Source of the DNA: Streptomyces subrutilus
Lineage (GTDB): Bacteria > Actinomycetota > Actinomycetes > Streptomycetales > Streptomycetaceae
NCBI RefSeq assembly: GCF_008704535.1
Contig: NZ_CP023701.1
Location: 434,001 to 498,000 of the forward strand
DNA: 64,000 nucleotides
Direction of reading: 5' to 3'
A program made the translations under genes and the position numbers. Positions 40,866 to 50,570 of this stretch are shown here, in pieces (the first letter of the stretch is position 1; every line of letters begins with the position of its first letter). The notes below the pieces were generated by a model. The model did no database searches. It had not been told where the DNA came from and worked only from the letters and a program-made list of their open reading frames with translations.

Positions 40866-41382
40866 CGGAGGCCGCCGAGGAGGGGGCCCGGGCGGGGTGG
40901 CCTGCTCGCAGGTCGCGTACGTCGTCGTGTTCCAGCAGGGGCGTCCGGCCGCGCCGGCCGGCGGTGGGCGGCCCCTCGTCGACGGGGGCGAGCAGGAATC
41001 CGACGTGGTCGCCGCCCTCGATCTGCCCTTCGACGTGCCCGGTGAACCAGGTGTCGGCCTCGTCGAGGACCGGGCTGCCGCCGGTGCCGGGCCGCCAGGC
41101 CGTCCGCGCGAACTTGTCGGTCCGGTCGCCCGTCGCGGCGCCGAAGAGCTCGGCCAGGGCCGTCTGGTCGCGCCGCAGCAGGTGGACGGTGAGGTACGGG
41201 GCCTCGCGGGCGACCCGGTACGTGTGGTTGGCGGTGGAGAGCCAGACGACGAACCGCGGCGGGTCGATCGAACACTGGGAGGCGAATCCGACGAGGCAGC
41301 CCGCGCGGCTGTCCCCGGCCGCGGCCGTGACCACGTACACGGGGCCGTCCAGCGCGGTGGTGAATGCGTCGGGCTCGGTCAC
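40849..41382 (-). CDS. Flavin reductase-like protein
   Basis: 177 aa from GTG 41382, preceded by GAGGAG. The flavin-reductase-like/split-barrel fold is indicated by GCLVGFASQCSIDPPRFVVWLS and HTYRVAREAPYLTVHLL, which correspond to the FMN-binding core. It would reduce or bind flavin; no partner monooxygenase is adjacent. Its start overlaps the stop of the upstream RCK protein (GTGA). Confidence 0.88.
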   Translation of the reverse strand: MTEPDAFTTALDGPVYVVTAAAGDSRAGCLVGFASQCSIDPPRFVVWLSTANHTYRVAREAPYLTVHLLRRDQTALAELFGAATGDRTDKFARTAWRPGTGGSPVLDEADTWFTGHVEGQIEGGDHVGFLLAPVDEGPPTAGRRGRTPLLEHDDVRDLRAGHPARAPSSAASVSRSG

Positions 41383-43394
41383 GTCGACTCCTCGCGGGGG
41401 TCCGGCGCCGGACCCGTAGGGGGAAGGTGCCCCGAGCCGCCCGGGCCATGCCCGTCCCGGGGGGTGGCGGCGGGCGGGGCCCCGCGGCCCAGCAGTTCGG
41501 CCAGGCCGCGGCGGGTCGCGGCGAGCACCACGCGGTCCTCCGGCTTGAGCACGTAGCCCGGGTGCAGTTGCCAGACCAGGCCGGGGCCGGCGGACGGCGA
41601 GGCCTCGCGGGCGGCGGTGGCCAGGTCGGGGCGGCGGTCCTCGGGGGAGGCGGTGTCGAGGGCGATCACCCGCCAGGCTCCGGGTCGGAAGGATTCGGCG
41701 AGGGTGCGGCCTTCGAGCTGGGGGTGCCCGGCCACGTCGACCACCGCGAAGAGCAGCACCCGGCGCTCCACCGCGATGGCGCCGAGGATCTGGCGGCCCA
41801 TCATGGCTCCGGCGAAGGCGGGGGCGGCGAGGTGGGTGACGCTGCGGCTGCGGGTGAGGGCGGCCGGGTGGGCGGCGCGCAGGGTGCGGTAGACGGCGGT
41901 GGCGAAGTCGTCCTCGTACAGGCGCATGACCACCCGCAGGTCGGGCCTCAGACCGCGGGCGTACAGGGCGGCCTCCAGATTGGTGGTGTCGGAGCTGGTG
42001 AGCGCGAGCAGGCCGTGCGCGCGGTGGACGCGGGCCGACTCCAGCACCCCCTCGTCGGTGACGTCGCCGACGACCACGGGCACCCGCAGCCGGCGGGCCA
42101 GGGCCAGGCCGCGGGCCTGCGGGTCGGACTCCACGCACACCACCGGGATGTCCAGCTCGCGCAGCCGGGCGAGGACGCGGGTGCCGATCTTGCCGAGGCC
42201 GAGCAGGACCACGTGCCCGGACAGCCCGCGGGGCGGGCGGCGCAGGACGGTGGCGGTGCGGAAGGCGCCCAGCGCTTCGAGTGCGGCCGCGACGAGCACC
42301 GGCAGCAGCAGGAGGCCGACGAATCCGGCGAGTATCTGCAGCACCTGCTGCTGCGTCGGAGCGCCGACGGCCGGTTCGTTGATGGCGAAGATGTCGAGCA
42401 GGGTGATGTAGGCGGCGTGCAGGGGGTGGTCTCCGGTGGTGAGCCAGGACGCCACGGCCAGCGCGGTGACGGCAGCGGTGATCCCGCCCAGGGACCAGCG
42501 CAGCCGCCGGGAGAACAGCGAGGCCACGGGCAGCGAGGCCGTGCCGAACCGGGGTGCGGCGGGCGCCGGGCCGGTGCGGGCCACCGCCTCCAGCGCGACG
42601 GTGCCCCGGCCGGTGGCGCGGGCCACGGCCCGGTCGTCGGGCAGGAGTTGGAGGCCGCGTTCGCCGCCGATCACGGAGCTCTCGCTGCCTGCGGGATCGC
42701 TGGCCGTCGCCGACAGCAGGGCGAGCGTGCACAGCCCGGGGTCGGCGCTCTCGCCGCGCCGGGGCGGGGTGCGCTCCACCGCACGCAGCAGCAGTCCGTC
42801 CGCCTGGACCACCTTGCTGGTGCCCGCGACGGCACTGGCCGCGAGGGCGGGCGCGGCGGTGTCGGCGTCCGACAGCACGGTGGTGGAGGAGTCCAACTCG
42901 ACCGGTTCCAGGCCCGGTTCGGAGATGATGGCGGCCTGGTCGAGCAGTTCTTCGAGGTGGCGGCCGAGCTTGCGGTTGTAGAGCCGGATGACCAGCCGCA
43001 GCCTGGGGTTGAGCCTCCGGGCCACCAGGGCGGCCCGTACGTTCCGGTCGTCGCCTTTGTAGACCAGCGCGAGCGCGGCGGCGTCGGCGACCCCCGCGGC
43101 GGTCAGCCCGGCCTCGTCGGGCTCGGCCGCCTCGACGATCCGCAGGTCCCTCGGGGGCCGTTCCGCGACCGGGTTGGGCGCCGGGGTGGGCGCGGACCGG
43201 CCGCGGCGGCCTTGGCGCACCGGCGGCCCGATGGTGATCGGGGGCTCGGCCGCGGGCGGGACGACGAGCGTCACCCGCTCCCCGTACACGTCTCCGAGTT
43301 CCTCGGCCAGGCGGCGGGCCAGCCCGTCGTCACCGCACACCACCATCCGGCCGTTCGTGTCGGGGAGTTGAGTGAGCTGTCGCGGAATCTGCAC
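41379..43394 (-). CDS. TrkA/RCK-domain ion-channel-like membrane protein
   Basis: 671 aa from GTG 43394. Residues 8-300 hold a first TrkA-N-like NAD domain (RMVVCGDDGLARRLAEELG). Two hydrophobic helices follow near 320-345 and 375-400, with a short re-entrant segment between them (AAYITLLDIFAINEP). A second RCK domain (VVLLGLGKIGTRVLARL) and a TrkA-C-like end complete it. The order RCK-2TM-RCK is unusual, and the segment between the helices lacks the TVGYG potassium filter. It resembles CASTOR/POLLUX-like or Streptomyces channel-like proteins. Ion unknown. GTG at the N-terminus is the best guess for the start. Confidence 0.82.
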   Translation of the reverse strand: MQIPRQLTQLPDTNGRMVVCGDDGLARRLAEELGDVYGERVTLVVPPAAEPPITIGPPVRQGRRGRSAPTPAPNPVAERPPRDLRIVEAAEPDEAGLTAAGVADAAALALVYKGDDRNVRAALVARRLNPRLRLVIRLYNRKLGRHLEELLDQAAIISEPGLEPVELDSSTTVLSDADTAAPALAASAVAGTSKVVQADGLLLRAVERTPPRRGESADPGLCTLALLSATASDPAGSESSVIGGERGLQLLPDDRAVARATGRGTVALEAVARTGPAPAAPRFGTASLPVASLFSRRLRWSLGGITAAVTALAVASWLTTGDHPLHAAYITLLDIFAINEPAVGAPTQQQVLQILAGFVGLLLLPVLVAAALEALGAFRTATVLRRPPRGLSGHVVLLGLGKIGTRVLARLRELDIPVVCVESDPQARGLALARRLRVPVVVGDVTDEGVLESARVHRAHGLLALTSSDTTNLEAALYARGLRPDLRVVMRLYEDDFATAVYRTLRAAHPAALTRSRSVTHLAAPAFAGAMMGRQILGAIAVERRVLLFAVVDVAGHPQLEGRTLAESFRPGAWRVIALDTASPEDRRPDLATAAREASPSAGPGLVWQLHPGYVLKPEDRVVLAATRRGLAELLGRGAPPAATPRDGHGPGGSGHLPPTGPAPDPREEST

Positions 43395-43589
43395 GGCCCC
43401 AGCATGCCGTGCCGATCCGACATCCGGACGGCGGGGAGGTGGCGGTGGCGGTACGGACCCGGTGCGGGCGGCTCCGTACCGCGCCGGGTGGCCGGCGGCC
43501 GTCGCGCGGACGCTCACGGCCGGCAGCCGCTCTGCGCCGTCCCGCCCCGGTCTCCTGATCGGGGCGGGGCGGGGGCTCCGACGGGGCGG

Positions 43590-44831
43590 TCAGCGGGCGG
43601 TGGCGTGGGGTGCGGCCACCGGTGCGGTGATCGTCGTGCGGTGGGCGGGGCGCGGGGTGCGGGTCGGGACGTCGACGGTGTACGCGTCGACGGTCAGGGC
43701 GCGGTCGGAGACCTTCAGGGTCATGAAGCCCAGCGAGGCGAAGTCCTGCCAGGCGGCCGGGTGGCCGAAGTGGCTCCGGCCGTCTCCGCCCTTGGCGGCG
43801 GCGCCGCAGACGAGCTGGCGGGTGCCGCCGGTGCGCACGGTGGGTTCGAGGACCTGGAGGGTGTGGTCGTGTCCGGACAGGATCAGGTCGGCGCGGCCGC
43901 ACACCACCTCCTCGTAGAGCTGCTTGAGGTGGATGCCGCTGGTGTAGTGGCCCACGACGAACCCGTCGTAGGAACCGGCGCTGCCGTGCTGCCCGTTGTT
44001 CAGGTAGGGGTGGTGGCCCAGCACGATCTTCCAGCGGGCCCGCGAGGCCCGCAGGCCCTGGTCCAGCCAGGCGCGCTGGGCGCGCATGTAGGGGCCGTCC
44101 CAGCGGTAGAAGGGGTCGGTCTGGGTGACGGTGGAGGCCACGGGGTTGGTGTCGAGGGCGAACAGCTCGACCAGCGGGCCGGCCGGGCCGGGCAGGGCCA
44201 CGCTGTAGTAGCGGCTCGGCATGTACCAGCGGGGCGAGGTCGCGGCGTAGGCGACCTCGCGGTCCCCGCGGGCGGGATCTCCGCCGCTGCCCGGGATGAG
44301 GCCGGAGCAGTCGTGGTTGCCGAGGACCATCAGCCAGGGGACGTCGATCCCGGTGTTCGGGAGCTCGAACTTGTCGCGGAACCCGGGGTCCTGGGCCGAC
44401 TCGGGGCCGTTCTCGTAGATGTTGTCGCCGAGCCCGACGGCGAGGGCGAAGCGCTGCTCGGCGTGGATCCGGCGGGCGGCGGCCGCGACCGCGTACTGGG
44501 CGTCGGTCCCGGTGCCGGCGTCGCCGGTGACGAGGAGGGTGAACTCCCCGTTCGGGTCGGGCCCCGAGGGCAGCGGGAACCGCGGCGGGGCGGCGGGGAG
44601 CGGGCGGGCCGCGGCCGGCGCGGCGGCGTACGGCAGGGCCGCGAGCGCGGCCCCGGCCACGGCGCCGCCCAGCAGGGAACGCCTCCTCGGGCCGACGGGC
44701 CGGGCGGCCGCCGGCCGCGGCCCCGGCCCCGCGGCGCGGGGCGGACGCGCGGCGGGCGCGGCGCCGCCGGCGCGGAGCCATGCGTCTTCGGTCATGTCCG
44801 CCTCGGGCGGGATCAGCTCTCCATCGCACAT
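43590..44831 (-). CDS. Tat-exported metallophosphoesterase
   Basis: 413 aa from ATG 44831, which has GGGAGAA seven bases upstream; ATG 44795 is an alternative. A twin-arginine signal ([19 protein letters not shown], residues about 54-72) is followed by Ala-rich sequence. The calcineurin-like metal motifs are complete: GDAGTG, GLGDN, LGNHDC, LGHHPY and SGHDHTLQ. It is probably a secreted purple-acid-phosphatase-like enzyme that frees phosphate from organic esters. Monocistronic. Confidence 0.92.
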   Translation of the reverse strand: MCDGELIPPEADMTEDAWLRAGGAAPAARPPRAAGPGPRPAAARPVGPRRRSLLGGAVAGAALAALPYAAAPAAARPLPAAPPRFPLPSGPDPNGEFTLLVTGDAGTGTDAQYAVAAAARRIHAEQRFALAVGLGDNIYENGPESAQDPGFRDKFELPNTGIDVPWLMVLGNHDCSGLIPGSGGDPARGDREVAYAATSPRWYMPSRYYSVALPGPAGPLVELFALDTNPVASTVTQTDPFYRWDGPYMRAQRAWLDQGLRASRARWKIVLGHHPYLNNGQHGSAGSYDGFVVGHYTSGIHLKQLYEEVVCGRADLILSGHDHTLQVLEPTVRTGGTRQLVCGAAAKGGDGRSHFGHPAAWQDFASLGFMTLKVSDRALTVDAYTVDVPTRTPRPAHRTTITAPVAAPHATAR

Positions 44832-45046
44832 CCGAGCGTTCTCCCACACCCGGCTCCAGGGCGGAAGGCCCCGGACGGGTTCGGAACGGGTTCGGAACGG
44901 GTTCGGAACGGGCTCGCCGCGTCACACCCCGTGGACCCCGGGCCACGGGGGGTGGCCCCCCGGCGGGCCGCAGCGCGCCCGTACGGCCCGTACCGGCCTT
45001 CGGAGCGAAGATGGTGAGGAGGACACCGCGCGCGACGGGAGTGATC

Positions 45047-45421
45047 ATGTTCCAGGACGCCAGGGCATTCAGCGGCTTCTCGGTGGACGACGTCGACGAG
45101 GCCGAGCGGTTCTACGGCGGGCCGCTGGGCCTGCGGGTCACCAAGGAGCGGGGCATGCTCCTCCTGCACCTCGGTGGCGGCGGCACGGTGCTGCTCTACC
45201 CGAAGGAGGGCCACCGGCCGGCCGACTTCACCGTGCTCAACTTCCCCGTGGACGACGTCGAGAAGAGCGTGGACGAGCTGACCGCGCTCGGTGTGGTCTT
45301 CGAGCGCTACCCGGGCTTCGAGCAGGACGCCAGGGGCATCGCCCGGGGCGGCGGCGGGATGCCGTCGATCGCCTGGTTCAAGGACCCGGCCGGCAACGTC
45401 CTGTCCGTGCTCGACGGGTAG
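45047..45421 (+). CDS. Glyoxalase-fold (VOC) protein
   Basis: 124 aa. Two beta-alpha-beta-beta-beta halves: [21 protein letters not shown] and [19 protein letters not shown], ending in [13 protein letters not shown], typical of VOC proteins. Candidate metal ligands are not obvious in both halves, so an antibiotic-binding or enzymatic role cannot be chosen. ATG 45047 has GGGAG upstream. Confidence 0.9.
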   Translation: MFQDARAFSGFSVDDVDEAERFYGGPLGLRVTKERGMLLLHLGGGGTVLLYPKEGHRPADFTVLNFPVDDVEKSVDELTALGVVFERYPGFEQDARGIARGGGGMPSIAWFKDPAGNVLSVLDG

Positions 45422-45450
45422 CGGAGGGCCGGGGCGCCGCCCGTACGGCA

Positions 45451-45488
45451 GCGGCCCCGGGACCCGTGCGCACGGGTCCCGGGGCCGC
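45451..45488. terminator. Bidirectional terminator between convergent genes
   Basis: A perfect 38-base palindrome (19-bp arms) between the glyoxalase-fold gene (+) and the PRC-barrel gene (-). It would end transcripts from both sides. No T-run. Confidence 0.8.
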
Positions 45489-45521
45489 CGTGCCGCGGTC
45501 CGGCCGGCCTGCCGGGCGCGG

Positions 45522-45893
45522 TCACACGGGGCGACCGCCGCCGAACGGCACGCCGACGTCGTAGTAGCGGCCCAGCTCCCGGTGGTAGCCCGGGTGGTCC
45601 AGGTGCTCGTCCCTCCGGAACTCCGGTGCGTCCTTGACCTGACCCCGGGTGAGGTCGAGGAAGACCTTCTCCTCCTCGGGGTCGATGCTGACGACCGTGT
45701 CGGCCGGCAGCAGCACCTCCTTGCCGAATATCCATCCCCCGGTGTCGACCACCAGGTACGCGTCGTCGACCTCGTCCGAATGGGCGTCGACCTTGCCGAT
45801 GCCCCCGTCCGTGGCCTCGACCTTGAACCCGGTCAGGTCGACGCCGGCCACGCGGCCCGCGGTCGCCTTGTAGTTCCACACGCGTTCGGTCAT
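45522..45893 (-). CDS. PRC-barrel domain protein
   Basis: 123 aa. The N-terminal 80 residues form a PRC-barrel (FKVEATDGGIGKVDAHSDEV, then AYLVVDTGGW and KEVLLPADTV). The C-terminal 40 residues are charged and contain RDEHLDHPGYH. PRC-barrel proteins are often stress-related or RNA-processing-associated; no specific role can be given. It follows the MscS-like gene on the same strand after 64 bases. Confidence 0.9.
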   Translation of the reverse strand: MTERVWNYKATAGRVAGVDLTGFKVEATDGGIGKVDAHSDEVDDAYLVVDTGGWIFGKEVLLPADTVVSIDPEEEKVFLDLTRGQVKDAPEFRRDEHLDHPGYHRELGRYYDVGVPFGGGRPV

Positions 45894-45957
45894 GGGATCG
45901 ACAACTCCTCGTATCGAAGGGGAAGGGGGTGACGTACGGGAACGGGGACGGGGACCG

Positions 45958-47010
45958 TCAGGCGAAGTCCTCGCGGTGGGCCGCGCCGCTCATCGCGACG
46001 TGCGGCAGGGCGTACGGGTGCTTCTCCGCGAGCCAGGCCACCAGCTGCTCACGGACGGCGCAGCGGGCGGTCCACAGGTCGTCCGCGTCCTTCGCGGTGA
46101 CGATGGCCCGGACGGTGATGGTGCTGGGCGTGGTGTCGGTGACGGCGAGGTCCCAGCCGCGGCCGTCCCACGCGGGGCAGGCCTCCAGGATTTCCAGGAG
46201 CTTCTCCCGCATGAGCGCGACCGGCGCGGTGTGGTCGCAGTGCAGGAAGACGGTGCCCGTCATCTGGACGCCGCCGCGCGACCAGTTCTCGAAGGGCCGG
46301 GCGGTGAAGTAGGAGACGGGCATCGTGATGCGGCGCTCGTCCCAGGTGCGGACGGCGAGGAAGGTGAGGGTGACCTCCTCGACCACGCCCCATTCGCCGT
46401 TCACCACCACCGTGTCGCCGATGCGGACCATGTCGCCGAAGGCGATCTGGAAGCCGGCGAAGAGGTTGCCGAGCGTCGACTGGGCGGCCACACCGGCCAC
46501 GATGCCGATGATGCCGGCCGAGGCCAGCACCGACGTGCCCAGGGCACGGAAGCCCGGGAAGGTGAGCAGCATCGCGGCGGCCGCGACCACCACGACGACG
46601 GCGGTGACGATGCGCATGAGCAGCGTCACCTGGGTGCGGACCCTGCGCACCCGGGCCGGGTCGCGGGTGCCGGTGGCGTAGCGGGCGTAGGTCGACTCCA
46701 CCACGGCGGAGGTGATGCGCAGCACCAGCCAGGCTCCCGCGGCGATCAGCACGAGCCAGAGGATCTGGCCCACGCCGGCCGCGTGCTCCTGCAGGGGCTC
46801 CCACCGGATCTGCCGGTAGGCGCCTCTGAGCAGCGCCGTCAGCAGCACGATCCGCAGGGCCAGGTGGCAGCGGCGCAGCAGCCCCCACAGGGGTGTTTCG
46901 GGATGGCGGGCGTCCGCGCGACGCAGCAGCAGGTCGGCTGTCCAGCCGGCCGCGAGCGTCAGCAGGACCGCGCCTCCCAGGACGATCGACAGGTGCAGAA
47001 CGGGGTTCAT
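45958..47010 (-). CDS. Small-conductance mechanosensitive channel, MscS family
   Basis: 350 aa. Four to five membrane helices (for example LHLSIVLGGAVLLTLAAGW and VVVVVAAAAMLLTF), then the MscS pore helix region AGVAAQSTLGNLFAGFQIAF, then the beta-domain GDMVRIGDTVVVNGEWGVVEEVTL that is the family signature. It would open under membrane tension and release solutes on osmotic downshift. ATG 47010 follows GAGGAGT. Confidence 0.94.
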   Translation of the reverse strand: MNPVLHLSIVLGGAVLLTLAAGWTADLLLRRADARHPETPLWGLLRRCHLALRIVLLTALLRGAYRQIRWEPLQEHAAGVGQILWLVLIAAGAWLVLRITSAVVESTYARYATGTRDPARVRRVRTQVTLLMRIVTAVVVVVAAAAMLLTFPGFRALGTSVLASAGIIGIVAGVAAQSTLGNLFAGFQIAFGDMVRIGDTVVVNGEWGVVEEVTLTFLAVRTWDERRITMPVSYFTARPFENWSRGGVQMTGTVFLHCDHTAPVALMREKLLEILEACPAWDGRGWDLAVTDTTPSTITVRAIVTAKDADDLWTARCAVREQLVAWLAEKHPYALPHVAMSGAAHREDFA

Positions 47011-47518
47011 GACTCCTCGGCGAAGGGTGTCGTCGGGTACGGACCGCCGCGGCCGTCGCCTGCGGAGCGGCGGCGCGGACGTACCCGTACGGGCGGCGCA
47101 GTTCCGGGGTGTGCGGGTGCACGTGGTCTGACCATGTGGCGCGCCTGCTTCAAGGGACGGATTTCATGCGCGATGCCGTCCCGGATCCTGATCCGGATCA
47201 GGATCGTGTTCCCGATCCTGCTCGGAGACCTGCGTCCCGCTCCGCGCCCTCACCCGGCCCCTCCGCCCCGGGCCCGCCGCGGGCCCCCACCCGGTCACCT
47301 GACGGCGCGACACGCCGTACGTCAACCCAGGTGATTTTTCCATATATTCGTCGATCTGTTGCAGAATCGATATGTCCGACACCACGTCAAGAACGGATTC
47401 GAGGGCGGCATCGGAGAAAACTGGTCGGCCGTTACGCGCCAGGAATCACGTCACTGAAAGCAGGACCTTCACAGGTATCCGATCGACCGCTGTCTCACCC
47501 GAACGCGGAGGTACCACG
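47011..47518. other. 508-base intergenic region with a 22-bp palindrome and AT-rich leader
   Basis: It lies between the divergent MscS-like and NlpC/P60 genes. It holds the palindrome 47184-47205, an extra half-site (GATCCTG at 47214-47220), and from 47333 a stretch of clearly lower GC with several T-runs that leads into the NlpC/P60 gene. I looked for a ydaO (c-di-AMP) riboswitch, common before such hydrolases, and could not recognise one. Confidence 0.7.
47184..47205. repeat. Perfect 22-bp palindrome
   Basis: Symmetric about 47194/47195, built from GATCCTGATCC and its reverse complement; GATC occurs three times in it, and a further GATCCTG half-site stands nine bases after it. It is a candidate operator or a hairpin. 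Confidence 0.8.
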
Positions 47519-48025
47519 ATGTCCCACTCCAGGACCGACTCCCGTAAGGCCCGACGGGCCGGACGACTCGCTCGCCGCACCGCCGGATTCCCGCTCCCCC
47601 GCCTCTCCCTGCTCCTCTCCCTCCTGACGACCGGAATACTGGCCGGCCCCGTGCCACCCGCCGAAGCGGCCACCGGGTACGGCGCACAGGCGGTGGCCGT
47701 GGCCGCCTCCAAGGAAGGGGCCCCCTACGCACGCGGCGCGACGGGGCCCAAACGGTTCGACTGCTCCGGACTCACGCTCTACTCCTTCCGCCAGGCGGGC
47801 AGGCGGCTGCCCCGGACCGCGGAACAGCAGTACGAGCAGACCGCGCACATCTCCCGCAAGAACCGCGCCCCCGGCGACCTGGTGTTCTTCCCCCGAGGGG
47901 CGACCGTGGAGCACGTGGGGATCTATGCGGGCCACGACAAGATCTGGCACGCCCCCCGGCCCGGCACCCGGGTCCGGCTGGAGCGGATCTGGAGCAGAGA
48001 CGTCCGCTACGGCCGCGCCGACTGA
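47519..48025 (+). CDS. Secreted NlpC/P60 cell-wall hydrolase
   Basis: 168 aa. Residues 1-50 are a long basic, then hydrophobic signal peptide ending near AEAA. The NlpC/P60 domain follows: RFDCSGLTLYSFRQ with catalytic Cys82, and VEHVGIYAG with His132. It would cut the peptide bridges of peptidoglycan (gamma-D-Glu-diaminoacid type). The domain is minimal, with no SH3 or coiled-coil extension. ATG 47519 has GGAGG upstream. Confidence 0.92.
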   Translation: MSHSRTDSRKARRAGRLARRTAGFPLPRLSLLLSLLTTGILAGPVPPAEAATGYGAQAVAVAASKEGAPYARGATGPKRFDCSGLTLYSFRQAGRRLPRTAEQQYEQTAHISRKNRAPGDLVFFPRGATVEHVGIYAGHDKIWHAPRPGTRVRLERIWSRDVRYGRAD

Positions 48026-48106
48026 CCCGGCCCGCGGCGCGCAGCGCCCGCCCCCCGCGCCGGCTCCCCGCGCCACGGTCCCGACCCGACCGAATCGGTC
48101 CGGCCC

Positions 48107-48895
48107 CTACGGAAGGATCGAGTCCACGTAGCCGCCGTCCACCCGGACCGCGCCGCCGGTCGTGGCCGAGGCGAAGGGCGAGCTGAGGTACACGACCAAG
48201 TGGGCGATCTCCTCGGGCTCGATCAGCCGGCCGAGCAGCGACTGGGGACGGTGGTCGCGCATGAACGCGCGCTGGGCCTCGTCCCAGGGCAGGTCCCGGT
48301 CCACGAGTTCGTAGACGAAGTCCTCCACGCCAGCGGTGTGGGTGGGCCCCGCGATGACGGAGTTCACCGTGACACCGGTCCCGGCGGCCTCCTTGGCGAA
48401 GCCCCGGGTCACGGCGAGGAGGGCCGTCTTCGACATGCCGTAGTGGATCATCTCGGCCGGGATGGCCACGGCGGAGTCGCTGGCGATGTTCTGGATGCGT
48501 CCCCAGGACCGATCGACCATTCCGGGGAGGTAGTGCCTGATCATCCGGACGGCGGAGAGCACGTTCGTCTCGAAGTAGCGGCGCCACTCCGCGTCCTCGA
48601 TCTCCAGGGCCGGCCGGGCGCCGAAGATGCCGAGGCTGTTGACGAGGACGTCCACGTCCGGGACCGCCCCGAAGACGGCTCCGGCACCCTCGTCCGTGGC
48701 GATGTCGCCGACGGCGGCGAAGAACTCGCCGCCGTCGGCGCCCAGCCGCTCCACGGCGGCTTCCACGGATTCAAGGCTGCGGCCGTTCACGGCGACGCGC
48801 GCGCCCGCCGCGGCCAGACCGGCCGCGATGGCCGCGCCGATGCCCTGGGTCGAGCCGGTGACCAGTGCGGTCTTCCCCGAGAGGTCGATGAGCAC
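48107..48895 (-). CDS. Short-chain dehydrogenase/reductase
   Basis: 262 aa, normal SDR length. Cofactor motif TGSTQGIG (residues 14-21), the NSLG motif in place of NNAG, and the active site YGMSK with an upstream serine. GRSLES after strand beta-2 suggests NADP(H). Ends with the usual GGAVRVDGGYVDS. Substrate unknown. Confidence 0.93.
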   Translation of the reverse strand: MLIDLSGKTALVTGSTQGIGAAIAAGLAAAGARVAVNGRSLESVEAAVERLGADGGEFFAAVGDIATDEGAGAVFGAVPDVDVLVNSLGIFGARPALEIEDAEWRRYFETNVLSAVRMIRHYLPGMVDRSWGRIQNIASDSAVAIPAEMIHYGMSKTALLAVTRGFAKEAAGTGVTVNSVIAGPTHTAGVEDFVYELVDRDLPWDEAQRAFMRDHRPQSLLGRLIEPEEIAHLVVYLSSPFASATTGGAVRVDGGYVDSILP

Positions 48896-49191
48896 GCTGC
48901 CTGCCTGTCTGCCGTCGTACGGCGGTCAAGATCGGACGTCCTCACTCCGGCTTCCCGTTTTCTGCCGGTTTACCACCTGTGCACACTCCCACCACTCGCG
49001 CGCCCGCCCACCGCATCGGGCTGACGCACGAACCACGGAGCCCCGGAGCCTCGGAGCCGGCGCGGATTCCGTCGTCCCGCCGGATGGCGGACCGGGCTCG
49101 GGGTAAGCGGTCCGCATGCTTTCTCTTCCGTCCCCCTCCCCACCCCCTCACCCGTCGCCGTCGCCGTCCGGATCCCGGATCTGAGCGCGCC

Positions 49192-50235
49192 GTGGTCGCG
49201 TCGTCCCCCTTCCCGTCCCCCCTCCCCTCCTCAGCGCTCCCGGCACCGGGCACGACCGCGGCCGGCGGGGCCGAGGCCGCCGACCCGGTGGCCCCCGGCG
49301 CCACGACGAAGGAGACCGGCCCGCGCGATCCGGTCTCCTTCCGCCGCCGACTGCCCGGTGTGTTGCGCGGTACCGCGCTGCGCGGCTGGCACGACAACCT
49401 CGCCGACTGCGCCGCCGCCCTGACCTACTACTCGGTGCTGGCGCTGTTGCCGGCCCTGCTGGTCGCCGTCTCCCTGTTCGGGCTGGCGGGGGCCCCGACC
49501 CGCGAGCGGCTCATCGCCGACCTGACCTCGTACCTGCCCCCGCAGTCCGCGCTGGTGCTCCAGGAGGCCCTGGCGGGCCTCGTCTCCTCGCACACCTCCA
49601 TCTGGGCGCTCCTGGTCAGCGGATTGCTCAGCTCACTGTGGTCGGCCTCCAGCTACCTCGCCGTGTTCCGGCGGGCGCTGCACACCATGCACCGCGTGCC
49701 CGACACCCGGCCGCCGCTGCGCACCGCACACACCATCGTGCTGACCGCGCTGACCCTGCTGGTCCTGCTGCTGTCGGGAGCCGCGCTCCTGCTGCTGTCG
49801 GGGCCCGCGGCCCGCCGGCTCTCGCAGATCCTCGGGCACGACACCAGCGGAGCCTGGGCCGTGGCCCGCTGGCCGGCCCTGCTGGTCGTGGTCACCGCGC
49901 TCGTCCTGGTGCTCTTCCGCACCGGCCCCCGCACCAGCCCCGGCCGGACGCGGCGCGGCCTGCCGGGCGGGGTGCTCGCGGCGTTGCTGTGGCTCGCGGC
50001 CTCGTTCCTCTTCACGCTGTACAGCCAGAGCGGGCTCGGCACGTACAACAGGCTGTACGGGTCCCTGGCCGGGGTCGTGGTCTTCCTCGTATGGCTCTGG
50101 CTCGGCAACCTCTCGCTGCTGATCGGCGCCCAGTTCAACTTCGAGCTCCAGCGCCGCCGACCGGCCGGGGCGGCCGGCGGGGACGTTTGCCCGGACGGGC
50201 AGCGGGAAGGCGCGGGCCCGGAGAGCAGGTCATGA
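49192..50235 (+). CDS. YihY/BrkB-family membrane protein
   Basis: About 347 aa from GTG 49192; the start is uncertain because the frame is open further upstream and no clear ribosome site is seen. Family features: ADCAAALTYYSVLALLPALL, WSASSYLAVFRRALHTMH, and NRLYGSLAGVVVFLVWLWLGNLSLLIGAQFN, with about six helices. Often misnamed ribonuclease BN; probably a transporter. Substrate unknown. Confidence 0.88.
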   Translation: MVASSPFPSPLPSSALPAPGTTAAGGAEAADPVAPGATTKETGPRDPVSFRRRLPGVLRGTALRGWHDNLADCAAALTYYSVLALLPALLVAVSLFGLAGAPTRERLIADLTSYLPPQSALVLQEALAGLVSSHTSIWALLVSGLLSSLWSASSYLAVFRRALHTMHRVPDTRPPLRTAHTIVLTALTLLVLLLSGAALLLLSGPAARRLSQILGHDTSGAWAVARWPALLVVVTALVLVLFRTGPRTSPGRTRRGLPGGVLAALLWLAASFLFTLYSQSGLGTYNRLYGSLAGVVVFLVWLWLGNLSLLIGAQFNFELQRRRPAGAAGGDVCPDGQREGAGPESRS

Positions 50236-50314
50236 TATCCACGGACAGTGACGGAAGGTGTTCGGGCGCACACGCCCGGCGACTTCCGTCCCGAGCGGCA
50301 TCCCAGGAGTGGTC

Positions 50315-50503
50315 ATGAGGATTTCGGACGGCACCGACGAGAGCGCCCGGCGCATGCGCGACAAGGCGCAGGAGCTGGAGCAGGCGGCGTCTCGGACCGA
50401 CAGTTCCGCGGAGCGCCGGCGCCTCACGGAGAAGGCGCTGCGCATCAGGGAGAAGAGCGAGCAGGTCAACGGCCCCGGCAGCGGGACCATGGACCCCATG
50501 TGA
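50315..50503 (+). CDS. Small hydrophilic protein, DUF6381-like
   Basis: 62 aa, highly charged and helical (RRMRDKAQELEQAASRT, then RRLTEKALRIREKSEQ), ending GTMDPM. The pattern matches small Streptomyces proteins I know as DUF6381. ATG 50315 has AGGAG upstream. Function unknown. Confidence 0.8.
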   Translation: MRISDGTDESARRMRDKAQELEQAASRTDSSAERRRLTEKALRIREKSEQVNGPGSGTMDPM

Positions 50504-50570
50504 GCCACCCGCCGCCCCGCGTCCCCCCGACCGGTGGCGCACGAGACCCGTGCGGCGGGAGCGGCGGGGT

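Noticed and set aside
47330..47518. c-di-AMP (ydaO) riboswitch before the NlpC/P60 gene
   Set aside because: The leader is AT-rich and long enough, but I could not match the conserved ydaO core motifs by eye. A covariance-model search would decide.
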